The notes beneath the pieces were generated by a model, which was given only the letters and a program-made list of their open reading frames with translations, ran no database searches and was not told the DNA's origin. DNA of 64,000 bases, from positions 2,086,001-2,150,000 of the forward strand of contig NZ_CP093280.1 in NCBI RefSeq assembly GCF_026651855.1. Reading direction: 5' to 3'. Positions 40,871 through 48,811 of this stretch are shown here, in pieces. The DNA comes from Pseudomonas silvicola (lineage in GTDB: Bacteria > Pseudomonadota > Gammaproteobacteria > Pseudomonadales > Pseudomonadaceae). The number at the start of each line of letters is the position of its first letter. The stretch's first letter is position 1. The translations under genes were made by a program, and so were the position numbers.

Positions 40871-41437
40871 ATGAACTATCTCGCACACCTGCACCTGGGC
40901 GGCCAGGAACCTGAACAACTGCTGGGCAGCCTGTACGGCGATTTCGTCAAGGGCAGCCTGCAAGGGCGCTATTCGCCTGCGCTGGTGCAGGCTATCCAAT
41001 TGCACCGCCGCATTGACGCTTTTACCGATAGCCACCCCATCGTGCTCGGTGCCTTGGCGCGGTTCCCAGCGCAGCGGCGGCGGTACGCGGGCATTATCGT
41101 CGACGTGTTTTTCGACCATTGCCTTGCGTTGCATTGGCACGACTACAGCGATGTGCCGCTCAAGGACTACACCAGGAGCGTCTACCGGGTATTGGCGGCT
41201 GAGCCCGAGTTGCCGGGGCGGCTGGCGCGGATGGCGCCCTTCATGATCGCGGATGACTGGCTGGGTTCCTACCGGGAGTTCGCGGCGGTGGGAAAGGTGC
41301 TGCAAGGAATTTCGCGGCGCTTGTCGAAGCCGGAGGGGTTGTTGGGGGCGATGGAGGAGGTTCGGGAGTTGTACGAGCCACTGACTCAGGACTTCAGGGA
41401 TTTCTACCCCATTCTTCAAGGGTTCGCGGCGCAATAA
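40871..41437 (+). CDS. acpH: Acyl carrier protein phosphodiesterase (ACP hydrolase)
   Basis: A 188-residue AcpH/DUF479 protein. It removes the 4'-phosphopantetheine group from holo-ACP. Motifs: MNYLAHLHLGG, LYGDFVKGSL, IQLHRRIDAFTDSHP with the metal-binding His and Asp residues, and VFFDHCLALHWHDYS. Length matches E. coli AcpH (193). ATG 40871 lies 17 bp after a GGAGG. It is divergent from arsR-xenB. Confidence 0.93.
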   Translation: MNYLAHLHLGGQEPEQLLGSLYGDFVKGSLQGRYSPALVQAIQLHRRIDAFTDSHPIVLGALARFPAQRRRYAGIIVDVFFDHCLALHWHDYSDVPLKDYTRSVYRVLAAEPELPGRLARMAPFMIADDWLGSYREFAAVGKVLQGISRRLSKPEGLLGAMEEVRELYEPLTQDFRDFYPILQGFAAQ

Positions 41438-41487
41438 TCGCGTCTTCGATACCTGGCGAGGCTCGGGACCCAGACACCGTCCAGCCC

Positions 41488-42264
41488 TCAGGCCGCCGCG
41501 GATTCAGGCACCGACTCCGCCACCCCGAACAATGCCCTGCGCACCGCTTCCTGCGCCTGGAACGCCAAGGCTGCCCGCTCCATCCCGGCACTCGGGATAG
41601 GCGTGAGCAAGTGAATCTCCACTTCCCCCACGTCATGACTGAACAGCCGCATCAGGTGCGACAGCAGGTCGTCCTCGCCAATGAACGGCGCCAGCGGATC
41701 GATCTCGCCGTTACGCAGGTAACGGATGGCCACCGGCTGCAAGGGTATTTCGGTCTCCACGGCACTGGCCAGCAAGCGGCCGTGGAAAGTGCGCAGGCCA
41801 CGTCCATCCGTGGTGGTGCCTTCGGGGAAGATCATCAGGGAGCTGTTGCCGCGCAGGTGCTGGGTCATTTGCCGGCGAATCAACTGGCTGTCGCCCGAGC
41901 CCCGGCGGATGAACAGGGTGCCGGCCTTCAGCGCCAGCCAGCCGGCGATGGGCCAGGTGCGCACCTCGGCCTTGGACAGGAACGACAACGGCGCCAATTG
42001 GCCCAGCAGGGCGATGTCGGTCCAGGACACATGGTTGCTGACCCACAGCGTCGGTTGAGTAGGCAGGGTGCCGTGCACCGTGACCCGAAAGGGCAGGGCA
42101 TTGCTCAGGCGTTGCATGAAAAAACGCGACCAGCGCTGGCGCCTGACCATCGAGTGGCGAATGCGCAGGCGCTCGTACAAGGTGAAGATCGCCGCCATGC
42201 TCAGGCCCAAAGCCACCACCAGCAGCACCCGGGCGACGCGCGCGTAGACGCGCCCGCGCGCCAT
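41488..42264 (-). CDS. olsA: Lysophospholipid-type acyltransferase OlsA (ornithine lipid O-acyltransferase)
   Basis: A 258-residue acyltransferase that completes ornithine lipid by acylating the lyso form. TM1 near residues 8-26 (VLLVVALGLSMAAIFTLYE), catalytic NHVSWTD (His-x4-Asp) around residue 77, and FPEGTTT around residue 156. ATG 42264 overlaps the olsB stop (ATGA), so the two are coupled. Ornithine lipids replace phospholipids under phosphate limitation; no Pho box is evident near olsB. Confidence 0.92.
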   Translation of the reverse strand: MARGRVYARVARVLLVVALGLSMAAIFTLYERLRIRHSMVRRQRWSRFFMQRLSNALPFRVTVHGTLPTQPTLWVSNHVSWTDIALLGQLAPLSFLSKAEVRTWPIAGWLALKAGTLFIRRGSGDSQLIRRQMTQHLRGNSSLMIFPEGTTTDGRGLRTFHGRLLASAVETEIPLQPVAIRYLRNGEIDPLAPFIGEDDLLSHLMRLFSHDVGEVEIHLLTPIPSAGMERAALAFQAQEAVRRALFGVAESVPESAAA

Positions 42265-43019
42265 CACACGGCCGCCTTGAAGTGGCGGGCGTAGCGTGGG
42301 CAGAGATTCTCGCGCTTGAGCAGGATGAACACATCGGCCACCTGGAATTCTTCGTCCCAGCACGGTTCGCCGCACACCTTGGCGCCCAGGCGCATATAGG
42401 CCTTGAGCAGCGGCGGCATCTCGGCGATCACGTTGGCCGGCACGTCCAGCTCCGGCAACGGTTTTTTCGGCTCGGCGCGCAGGTGTTCAGTGCACAGGTA
42501 GCGTTCGCGCAGGCGTTGCATGATCGCCCGCGCCTGCACGCCGCCGTCCAGCATGGGGATGCTGGCGCAGCCCATCAGGTAGCTGTAGCCACCTTCATTG
42601 AGCACTTCGGCCAGCTCGCCCCAGAGCACGGCGATGGTACCGCCATTGCGGTAATCGGGTGCCACGCAGGTACGGCCTATCTCCAGGATGGGGCCTTGCA
42701 GGCCGCCCAGCCCGTGCAGACTGAATTCTTCCTCGCTGTAAAAGCGCCCCAGGCCATGGGCGGCCTTGTGGTCGAGCAGGCGGGTGGTGGCCACCAGCGC
42801 CCCGGTGCTCAGGTCGCGCACACCGATGTGGCGGCAGTGGGCGTCATAGTCGTCCATGTCCAACCCCAGCTCGGCGCCTTTGAGCTTGGCATTGAACTCG
42901 CCACTGAAGACATTGAAGCGCAGGCTCTGGGCTTCGCGCAGGGCGTCTGCACCCGTCAGGCGTTCGGCTTGCAGGCGACGTTCGGTGCGTGTAACGCCAG
43001 ATAGAGCGATCTGAGTCAT
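42264..43019 (-). CDS. olsB: L-ornithine N-alpha-acyltransferase OlsB
   Basis: A 251-residue GNAT-fold enzyme that transfers a 3-hydroxyacyl chain from ACP to ornithine to make lyso-ornithine lipid. Markers: [63 protein letters not shown] and [16 protein letters not shown] 43019 follows a GGAGACT site; an upstream ATG at 43043 is less likely. First gene of the olsBA operon. Confidence 0.94.
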   Translation of the reverse strand: MTQIALSGVTRTERRLQAERLTGADALREAQSLRFNVFSGEFNAKLKGAELGLDMDDYDAHCRHIGVRDLSTGALVATTRLLDHKAAHGLGRFYSEEEFSLHGLGGLQGPILEIGRTCVAPDYRNGGTIAVLWGELAEVLNEGGYSYLMGCASIPMLDGGVQARAIMQRLRERYLCTEHLRAEPKKPLPELDVPANVIAEMPPLLKAYMRLGAKVCGEPCWDEEFQVADVFILLKRENLCPRYARHFKAAV

Positions 43020-43149
43020 TGCGAGTCTCCAAAAGCCAGCCATGGGGTTGCGGCCGGTCGACTTTGTTGTGCAAGCTCAGCCTAGGTAGGCCCAGTGTCA
43101 TCACCGTTAAGCTTTGGTGATGCTTGTATGACAGCCCCAAGGAGCGCCC

Positions 43150-44034
43150 ATGTCCTGGCTCAAGTTGCTTACAGCGCGTGAACGGTTGCCTTCGCTGGCC
43201 ACCCTGACTGATACCTATGCAGCGCTGCTGGAGCGCCTGGGCCCGGTGTCGCCGTTCGATCTGGCGGTGCTGGGGGGCCAGGCGCTGCCCAGTCCCGGCC
43301 TGGCCTTCCTGGTGGGCTACCAGGCGGCGCTTCGGGTGCTGTGGCCCAGTGCGCCGCCCAGCCTGGGCGCCATCTGCGCCACCGAACAGCACAGCTTGCG
43401 CCCGGCTGACCTGCAGACCCGCCTGACCGACTTGCGGCTCAATGGCCGCAAAGACTTCGTTACCGCCGGCGACGCCGCTGACTGGCTGCTGGTAGCCGCG
43501 CGCAACGAGCCGCACGGGCAGGCACCACGTCTGAGCCTGGTGGTGGTCTACCCGGGGGAACCGGGGGTTCGCCTTGAAGCGCTGCCAGCCTTGCCGTTCA
43601 TGCCGGAGATCAGCCACAGCCGCCTTCACTTGGACAACGCCCTGTGCGAGCGCCTGGCCGGGGACGGATGGGATGCCTACGTCAAGCCGTTCCGCAGCCT
43701 GGAAGATCTGTATGTGCTCAGCGCCATGCTGGGGTGGTTGTATGGCTGCGGGCAAGACCACGACTGGCCGCAAGCATTGCAGTTGCGGCTGATTGGCCTG
43801 TTGGGCAGTTGCGCCGAAGCCACGCGTCAGAGCCCGGTGGCCGCCACCAGCCATGTGTTGCTGGCGGGGGTGTTCGAGCAGTTCGCGGCGTTGACGCCGC
43901 AGTTGGATGAAGCCTTCGCCGGCAGCCCCGCGGCGCTGGCCGAGGTGTGGATGCGTGATCGGGGGCTGCTGACCCTGGCAAGTGGGGCGCGGCAGAAACG
44001 GTTGGAAAAGGCCATCGAGACGTTGGGGTTGTAA
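43150..44034 (+). CDS. Acyl-CoA-dehydrogenase-like protein (short, C-terminal part of the fold)
   Basis: A 294-residue protein. The middle part resembles an acyl-CoA dehydrogenase beta domain (LNGRKDFVTAGDAADWLLVAARNE, LSLVVVYPGEPGVRLEALP, SRLHLDNALCERLAGDGW), followed by a helical C-terminus (LEDLYVLSAMLGWLYGCG). It is shorter than true dehydrogenases (about 380), with a reduced N-terminal domain, and the catalytic Glu cannot be assigned by eye. It is divergent from olsBA; a link to ornithine-lipid acyl chains is speculative. Confidence 0.65.
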   Translation: MSWLKLLTARERLPSLATLTDTYAALLERLGPVSPFDLAVLGGQALPSPGLAFLVGYQAALRVLWPSAPPSLGAICATEQHSLRPADLQTRLTDLRLNGRKDFVTAGDAADWLLVAARNEPHGQAPRLSLVVVYPGEPGVRLEALPALPFMPEISHSRLHLDNALCERLAGDGWDAYVKPFRSLEDLYVLSAMLGWLYGCGQDHDWPQALQLRLIGLLGSCAEATRQSPVAATSHVLLAGVFEQFAALTPQLDEAFAGSPAALAEVWMRDRGLLTLASGARQKRLEKAIETLGL

Positions 44035-44156
44035 GCCAGCATCACAGAGAACGCTGGATTGCGCTGCGGGACCGGCGAAGCTCGGGAAGCAGCCAGCGCC
44101 GATCAACTGTCATGAACCTTGATTAACCTCACGGCTGCCCACCCCAAGGCCTGGCC

Positions 44157-45248
44157 ATGATCAAACGCTGCCTCCTGCTGCTGCTTTGCTGGACCACCAC
44201 CGCCCTGGCCGAAGACTGGCCCACCCGGCAATGGCTTGAAGACTTGCAGCCGCCCGGCCCGGCGGTGCAAGCCCTGACCGACTACGCCTTTGCACCCAGA
44301 AACGATGACACACGCCAAGGCATCCGTACTGATGCCCTGGTGGTGATCCGCGACGGCCGCCTGGTGTACGAACACTACGCCCCTCCCTTCGCCGCCGACT
44401 CACTGCACACCACCTGGTCGGTCAGCAAAAGCCTGATGGCGTGTGTGCTGGGTGTTGCATTCGGCGAGGGCCGTTTTCGCCTGGAAGATTCGGCGGCGCA
44501 GTACTACTCGCCCTTGGCTCGCCATCCCGATATTCGCCTGGTGGACCTGCTGCACTGGGCTTCCGGGCTGGCCTGGCAGGAGGACTACGAATACGCGCCG
44601 CTCAACTCCTCCGTGGTCGCCATGCTCTATACCCGCGGGCGCGATGACATGGCTGCCTTTACCGCCAGCCTGGGCAGCTTCGCCGCGCCCGGGCAGGTGT
44701 TTCGCTACTCCAGTGGCGACAGCAACCTGCTGTCGGCAGCACTGGAGCAGATGGTCGGTGCCCACGACTACCAGGGCTACCCCTGGCGCGCTCTGTTCCA
44801 GCCTCTGGGCATTGAGCAGGCGGTATGGGAGACCGACGCCCACGGCACCTTCGTCGCCTCTTCCTACGCCTACCTGCGCGCCCGCGACCTGGCGCGCGTC
44901 GGCCTGTTGATGCTGCGCGACGGTCGCTGGCGAGATCGTCAATTGCTGCCCGCTGCGTGGGTAGCCTTTAACCGCCGGCCTTTCGAACACGCCGTGGCCG
45001 AACCTGGCGAAGCCACTGGTGGCGGCCAGTGGTGGCTCAACCAAGCGGTGGGCGGTGGCCCGCGGCCATGGCCTGACGCCCCGGCCCAGACCTTCGCGGC
45101 CCTCGGGCACTGGGGGCAGGCCCTGTATGTGCTGCCGGAGCAGAAGCTGGTGATCGTGCGCTACGGTGACGACCGTGATGCCAGCTACCAGCACAACGAA
45201 CTCCTCAAACGCGCCTTGGCGGCCTTTGCTCCAGGGAGCGCACCATGA
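44157..45248 (+). CDS. Beta-lactamase-fold serine hydrolase (class C-related)
   Basis: A 363-residue exported protein with signal peptide LLLLLCWTTTALA. The S-x-x-K motif is SVSKSL (about residue 88), the second motif is YSSGDSN, and HWG (ALGHWGQALYV) stands in for KTG. It belongs to the large esterase/DD-peptidase-like beta-lactamase-related family, not to known resistance enzymes. The next gene overlaps its stop by 4 bp. ATG 44157 begins a clean signal peptide. Confidence 0.85.
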   Translation: MIKRCLLLLLCWTTTALAEDWPTRQWLEDLQPPGPAVQALTDYAFAPRNDDTRQGIRTDALVVIRDGRLVYEHYAPPFAADSLHTTWSVSKSLMACVLGVAFGEGRFRLEDSAAQYYSPLARHPDIRLVDLLHWASGLAWQEDYEYAPLNSSVVAMLYTRGRDDMAAFTASLGSFAAPGQVFRYSSGDSNLLSAALEQMVGAHDYQGYPWRALFQPLGIEQAVWETDAHGTFVASSYAYLRARDLARVGLLMLRDGRWRDRQLLPAAWVAFNRRPFEHAVAEPGEATGGGQWWLNQAVGGGPRPWPDAPAQTFAALGHWGQALYVLPEQKLVIVRYGDDRDASYQHNELLKRALAAFAPGSAP

Positions 45249-45544
45249 AGCGTGGCGTTGCGCTGATCATCGTGCTGGCGCTGGGCCTTGCGGTATGGCA
45301 CGAGCGTGTTGCGCTCGCGGCGTTTCCCGGCATTCTCAGCGCGTACAGCGCCAAGGAATACTGTTCGTGCCGCTACGTGATGGGGCTGACGGCGTCGTAC
45401 TGTCAAGGCTATGTGAAACAGTACCTGCCCTTGAGTGGGTTGGAGGATGACCCTGTGCATGCCCAGGTTTCGGCGCGCGGGTTGGGGCAGGGCGCCACGG
45501 CCCGATGGACCGGCGCGCGGCAGGGGTGCCGGTTGGTGCGGTGA
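45245..45544 (+). CDS. Small secreted Cys-containing protein coupled to the serine hydrolase
   Basis: A 99-residue protein with an N-terminal signal or membrane anchor (ALIIVLALGLAVW) and the pattern YCSCRYVMGLTASYC, plus a C-terminal Cys. The ATGA overlap with the serine hydrolase indicates translational coupling and a shared task in the periplasm. I do not recognise a family with a known role. Confidence 0.7.
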   Translation: MKRGVALIIVLALGLAVWHERVALAAFPGILSAYSAKEYCSCRYVMGLTASYCQGYVKQYLPLSGLEDDPVHAQVSARGLGQGATARWTGARQGCRLVR

Positions 45545-45673
45545 TGGGGCAGCAAGGCTGCCAACGCCGATCTCCCCGCTTTCCGCGCTCGACGCCAGGC
45601 TGGCAGAGGTGCTGCATTTGCCACACCGCCCATTCCCCAGCTAAGGTTGCGAGGTAATGTAACGGGAGTTTTC

Positions 45674-45727
45674 ATGTACCTCATGGCGCGCTCTACGCGA
45701 ACCCTTTCCGCCCTGTCGGTGCGTTGA
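45674..45727 (+). CDS. 17-codon leader ORF in front of the phospholipase D gene
   Basis: ATG 45674 follows a well-placed GGGAG (45664-45668) and reads MYLMARSTRTLSALSVR. Its stop (45725-45727) is one base before the GTG start at 45729, which has no ribosome site of its own. It may be a translational-coupling leader. It is too short to assign by composition. Confidence 0.4.
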   Translation: MYLMARSTRTLSALSVR

Positions 45728-45728
45728 A

Positions 45729-46886
45729 GTGGCCGGCCCGATTTTCCCTTGGCGCCCCGACAACCACTTCGAGTTGCTGGTCGACGGCCCGGTATTCTTT
45801 CCGCGCATGCTCGCCGCCATCGCCGGCGCGCAGGAGCATATCGACCTCGAACTCTATCTCGTGGAGTCCGGGCGCTGCGCCGAGGTGGTCATCCAGGCGC
45901 TGGCCGAGGCCGCACAGCGCGGGGTGATGGTGCGCTGCCTGTTCGACCATTACGGCTCCCTGGCCCTGGGCCCCGAGCATAGGCAGCGCCTGATCGATGC
46001 CGGGGTGGTGCTGCGCTGGTACAACCCCATGAGCCTGCGCCGGGGGACCCGCAACCTGTTTCGCGACCATCGCAAACTGTTGATCGTCGACCAGCAGTGG
46101 GCCGCCGTGGGCGGCACGGGCCTTACTGACCAGTTCTGGCGCCCCGACCAGGACAGCAGTGAGTGGCACGAGGTGATGGTACAGATGGAAGGGCCACTGG
46201 TGGCCGACTGGCAGATGCTGTTTGACCGCCAATGGCGCGCCAACCTGCGCCGCACGGCGTGGCGGCCGGCCATGCACTTCGGTTTGCCGCGCCTGCCCAG
46301 GGTGCCGGCCACCGGGGACGGCCTGGGCCGGGTCGCCTATGCCGATGCCCGCCAGCACCGCGACATCCTGCGGGCCCTGGTGCGGGCCATCAACAGTGGC
46401 CAGCGGCGCATCTGGTTGGCCACACCCTATTTCCTACCGACGTGGAAAGTGCGCCGCTCGTTGCGGCGCGCGGCTCAGCGTGGGGTCGATGTGCGCCTGC
46501 TGCTGACCGGGCCGCGTACCGACCACCCCTCGGTGCGCTATGCCGGGCACAATTATTACCCGCGGCTGCTCAAGGCCGGCGTGACGATCTTCGAATACCA
46601 GCCATGTTTCTCGCACCTGAAAATGGTGCTGGTGGACGACTGGGTCAGCATCGGTTCATGCAACTTCGATCACTGGAACCTGCGCTTCAACCTGGAAGCC
46701 AATGTCGAAGTGCTGGACCCTTCGATGACCCTGGCCGTGGAACGCAGCTTCGAGCGTGATTTCGCCGCCAGCCTGGAGATCGACATTGCCCGCTGGCGCC
46801 GCAGGCCATTGTGGGGGCGGGTGCAGCAGCGCCTGTTTGGCTGGCTGGACCGGCTGACCATCGCCGTGTTCGGGCGCCGGCAATAA
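45729..46886 (+). CDS. Cardiolipin synthase ClsB-like phospholipase D family protein
   Basis: A 385-residue protein with two HKD catalytic motifs: HRKLLIVDQQWAAVGGTG (about residue 115) and HLKMVLVDDWVSIGSCN (about residue 297). The arrangement and length fit ClsB, which condenses phosphatidylglycerol and phosphatidylethanolamine into cardiolipin. There is no N-terminal TM segment, as in ClsB. GTG 45729 is the first start in frame after the leader stop; translation probably depends on that leader. Confidence 0.88.
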   Translation: MAGPIFPWRPDNHFELLVDGPVFFPRMLAAIAGAQEHIDLELYLVESGRCAEVVIQALAEAAQRGVMVRCLFDHYGSLALGPEHRQRLIDAGVVLRWYNPMSLRRGTRNLFRDHRKLLIVDQQWAAVGGTGLTDQFWRPDQDSSEWHEVMVQMEGPLVADWQMLFDRQWRANLRRTAWRPAMHFGLPRLPRVPATGDGLGRVAYADARQHRDILRALVRAINSGQRRIWLATPYFLPTWKVRRSLRRAAQRGVDVRLLLTGPRTDHPSVRYAGHNYYPRLLKAGVTIFEYQPCFSHLKMVLVDDWVSIGSCNFDHWNLRFNLEANVEVLDPSMTLAVERSFERDFAASLEIDIARWRRRPLWGRVQQRLFGWLDRLTIAVFGRRQ

Positions 46887-46987
46887 GCTATCCGATGAGT
46901 AGTAACCGCGTATTACCCGCGGCAGTGCCCAGAGGACTACCTTGGTAGGAGAAAGGTAATTCACCTTGTTCAGAGGAGTACTGCAGC

Positions 46988-47569
46988 ATGGCCGCGAAAA
47001 AGATTCTGATGCTGGTGGGCGACTACGTCGAAGACTACGAAGTGATGGTGCCGTTCCAGGCCTTGCAGATGGTCGGCCATGTGGTGCATGCCGTGTGCCC
47101 CGACAAGAAAGCCGGGCAAAGCGTGCGCACCGCCATTCACGATTTCGAGGGCGACCAGACCTACAGTGAAAAGCCAGGCCACAACTTTGCCTTGAACTTC
47201 GACTTTGCCCAGGTGCAGGCCGCTGACTACGATGCCTTGGTGATTCCAGGTGGGCGGGCGCCGGAATACCTGCGCCTGAATGCGAAAGTGCTGGAACTGG
47301 TGCAAGCCTTCGACCAGAGCGGCAAACCTATCGCGGCAGTGTGCCACGGTGCGCAACTGCTGGCTGCCGCTGGCGTGCTGGAAGGCCGCGAGTGCAGCGC
47401 CTACCCCGCCTGTGCCCCGGAGGTGAAACTGGCCGGTGGCCGCTACATAGACATTGAAGTCAACCAGGCCCACGTGCAGGGCAACCTTGCCAGCGCCCCG
47501 GCCTGGCCAGCGCACCCGGCCTGGCTGGCTGGCTTTCTGGGGTTGCTGGGCACCCAGATCATTCTGTGA
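46988..47569 (+). CDS. DJ-1/PfpI family protein
   Basis: A 193-residue cysteine-nucleophile fold protein. The nucleophile is the Cys in [11 protein letters not shown] (about residue 118), with the acidic partner in [12 protein letters not shown] and [12 protein letters not shown]. Family members act as deglycases, glyoxalases or holding chaperones; the exact activity cannot be read from sequence. ATG 46988 follows AGAGGAGT. It is followed 10 bp later by an RHH protein gene, likely cotranscribed. Confidence 0.9.
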   Translation: MAAKKILMLVGDYVEDYEVMVPFQALQMVGHVVHAVCPDKKAGQSVRTAIHDFEGDQTYSEKPGHNFALNFDFAQVQAADYDALVIPGGRAPEYLRLNAKVLELVQAFDQSGKPIAAVCHGAQLLAAAGVLEGRECSAYPACAPEVKLAGGRYIDIEVNQAHVQGNLASAPAWPAHPAWLAGFLGLLGTQIIL

Positions 47570-47579
47570 GGAATTGAAC

Positions 47580-47915
47580 ATGTGCGAGCTCTACGTCAAG
47601 GCCGATCCCATTCTCTACGAGTCCCGCTCGCGCTCGCTGCGCATCCGCGGGGTGGTCACTACCCTGCGCCTGGAGAACCAGTTCTGGGACGTACTCAGCG
47701 AAATCGCCGAGGCAGATGGCATGAGCACCAACCAGCTGATCACCAAGCTGTATGAAGAGGTGATGGATTACCGGGGGGAGGTGGTCAATTTCGCCTCGTT
47801 CTTGCGGGTCAGCTGCATGCGCTACCTGAGCCTGGGGCGCCCGGCCGCGGTGGCGCGGGAGGCTGGAAGGGGCGGCGTGGTGGCGTTGGCGGCTCGGCAT
47901 TCCGCTTCGCTCTGA
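47580..47915 (+). CDS. Ribbon-helix-helix domain protein
   Basis: A 111-residue protein with an RHH-type DNA-binding core (SLRIRGVVTTLRLENQFWDV, EADGMSTNQLITKLYEEVMD) and a basic C-terminus. Family members of this type (RHH_4) occur as single genes in many proteobacteria. ATG 47580 follows a GAGGAA site, close behind the PfpI gene. It may regulate that operon; target unknown. Confidence 0.8.
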   Translation: MCELYVKADPILYESRSRSLRIRGVVTTLRLENQFWDVLSEIAEADGMSTNQLITKLYEEVMDYRGEVVNFASFLRVSCMRYLSLGRPAAVAREAGRGGVVALAARHSASL

Positions 47916-48012
47916 CGGTGGGGCTGCGTCGGGGCATTCCCCCTGGCCTTCCAGACATTGACCTCTTCCTGGATCTGCAACTAAAATCAGTTGCAGAAAC
48001 AGTGGGGGCTCG

Positions 48013-48219
48013 ATGTCTAAACAAGAGAAGCTTCTGGCCAAACTGCTCAATAAGCAGGGTAGTTTTACCTGGCAGGAGCTTGTCACGCTCCTGCGAGGGC
48101 TAGGGTACGATCAGGTGGAGGGGGTGGGCAGTCGCGTGAAGTTTGATAACGGCAATCCCATGGCCATGATCAACCTGCATAAGCCGCACCCTGGCAATGA
48201 GTTGAAGGCTTACCTCTAG
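48013..48219 (+). CDS. hicA: HicA family mRNA interferase toxin
   Basis: A 68-residue toxin with dsRBD-like fold: GSFTWQELVTLLRGLGY, EGVGSRVKFDNGNP, and the catalytic His in INLHKPHPGNELK. HicA cleaves mRNA independently of the ribosome until bound by HicB. The antitoxin gene follows after 41 bp, in the usual toxin-first order. The GC content is lower than in the neighbours, consistent with a mobile accessory pair. Confidence 0.94.
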   Translation: MSKQEKLLAKLLNKQGSFTWQELVTLLRGLGYDQVEGVGSRVKFDNGNPMAMINLHKPHPGNELKAYL

Positions 48220-48260
48220 CGGCAGGTTATCGAACATCTGAAGGCAGGAGGGGTCATTTG

Positions 48261-48602
48261 ATGAGCAAACTGCTTCAACATCGTGGTTACTTCGGTTCCA
48301 TCGAGGCAAGTCCTGAAGACAATTGTCTATTCGGCAAGCTCCAGTTCATTCGGGCGCTGGTCAGTTATGAAGGGGAGACAGTTGCAGAGCTCAGCCAGGC
48401 TTTCCGTGACGCTGTTGATGATTATCTTGCGACCTGTGACTCCCTGAATCAAAACCCTGAAATTCCCTGCAAGGGATCCTTCAATGTCCGGGTGGGCCAC
48501 GATCTTCACTTGGCGGCTACTGTAGCGGCGCTCAAGCAGAGCATCTCCTTGAACGACCTGACCCGTCAGGCCTTGAGGGAGTACTTGGGCAACCATGCTT
48601 GA
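48261..48602 (+). CDS. hicB: HicB family antitoxin
   Basis: A 113-residue antitoxin: N-terminal partial-RNase-H-like domain (YFGSIEASPEDNCLFGKLQF, YEGETVAELSQAFRDAVDDYL) and C-terminal DNA-binding part (SFNVRVGHDLHLAATVAA, NDLTRQALREYL). It should neutralise HicA and repress the hicAB promoter. ATG 48261 follows a GGAGG site. Confidence 0.93.
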   Translation: MSKLLQHRGYFGSIEASPEDNCLFGKLQFIRALVSYEGETVAELSQAFRDAVDDYLATCDSLNQNPEIPCKGSFNVRVGHDLHLAATVAALKQSISLNDLTRQALREYLGNHA

Positions 48603-48764
48603 CCGCTGTGCGGCAAGACCTGCGAGTATCGGGCCGCATCCAGGCACCGCTCGCACGGAGCTTTCCGAACTACAGCGAATCCCACCTCCGTTTCTGCCGG
48701 TCATGACTATGCCGCCAAGTGGTACGCGCTGGTTTTTCGCTCAAGTTCGTTGTTCCCCCACAAA

Positions 48765-48790
48765 AAAGCCCGGCACACAGGCCGGGCTTT
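48765..48790 (-). terminator. Rho-independent terminator of the fumarase gene
   Basis: Stem aaagcccggc (48765-48774) / gccgggcttt (48781-48790) around a 6-nt loop; the minus-strand message ends in a T-run opposite 48762-48767. It lies about 20 bp after the fumarase stop. Confidence 0.85.
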
Positions 48791-48811
48791 CTCATCGCAA
48801 GGTCACCGACC

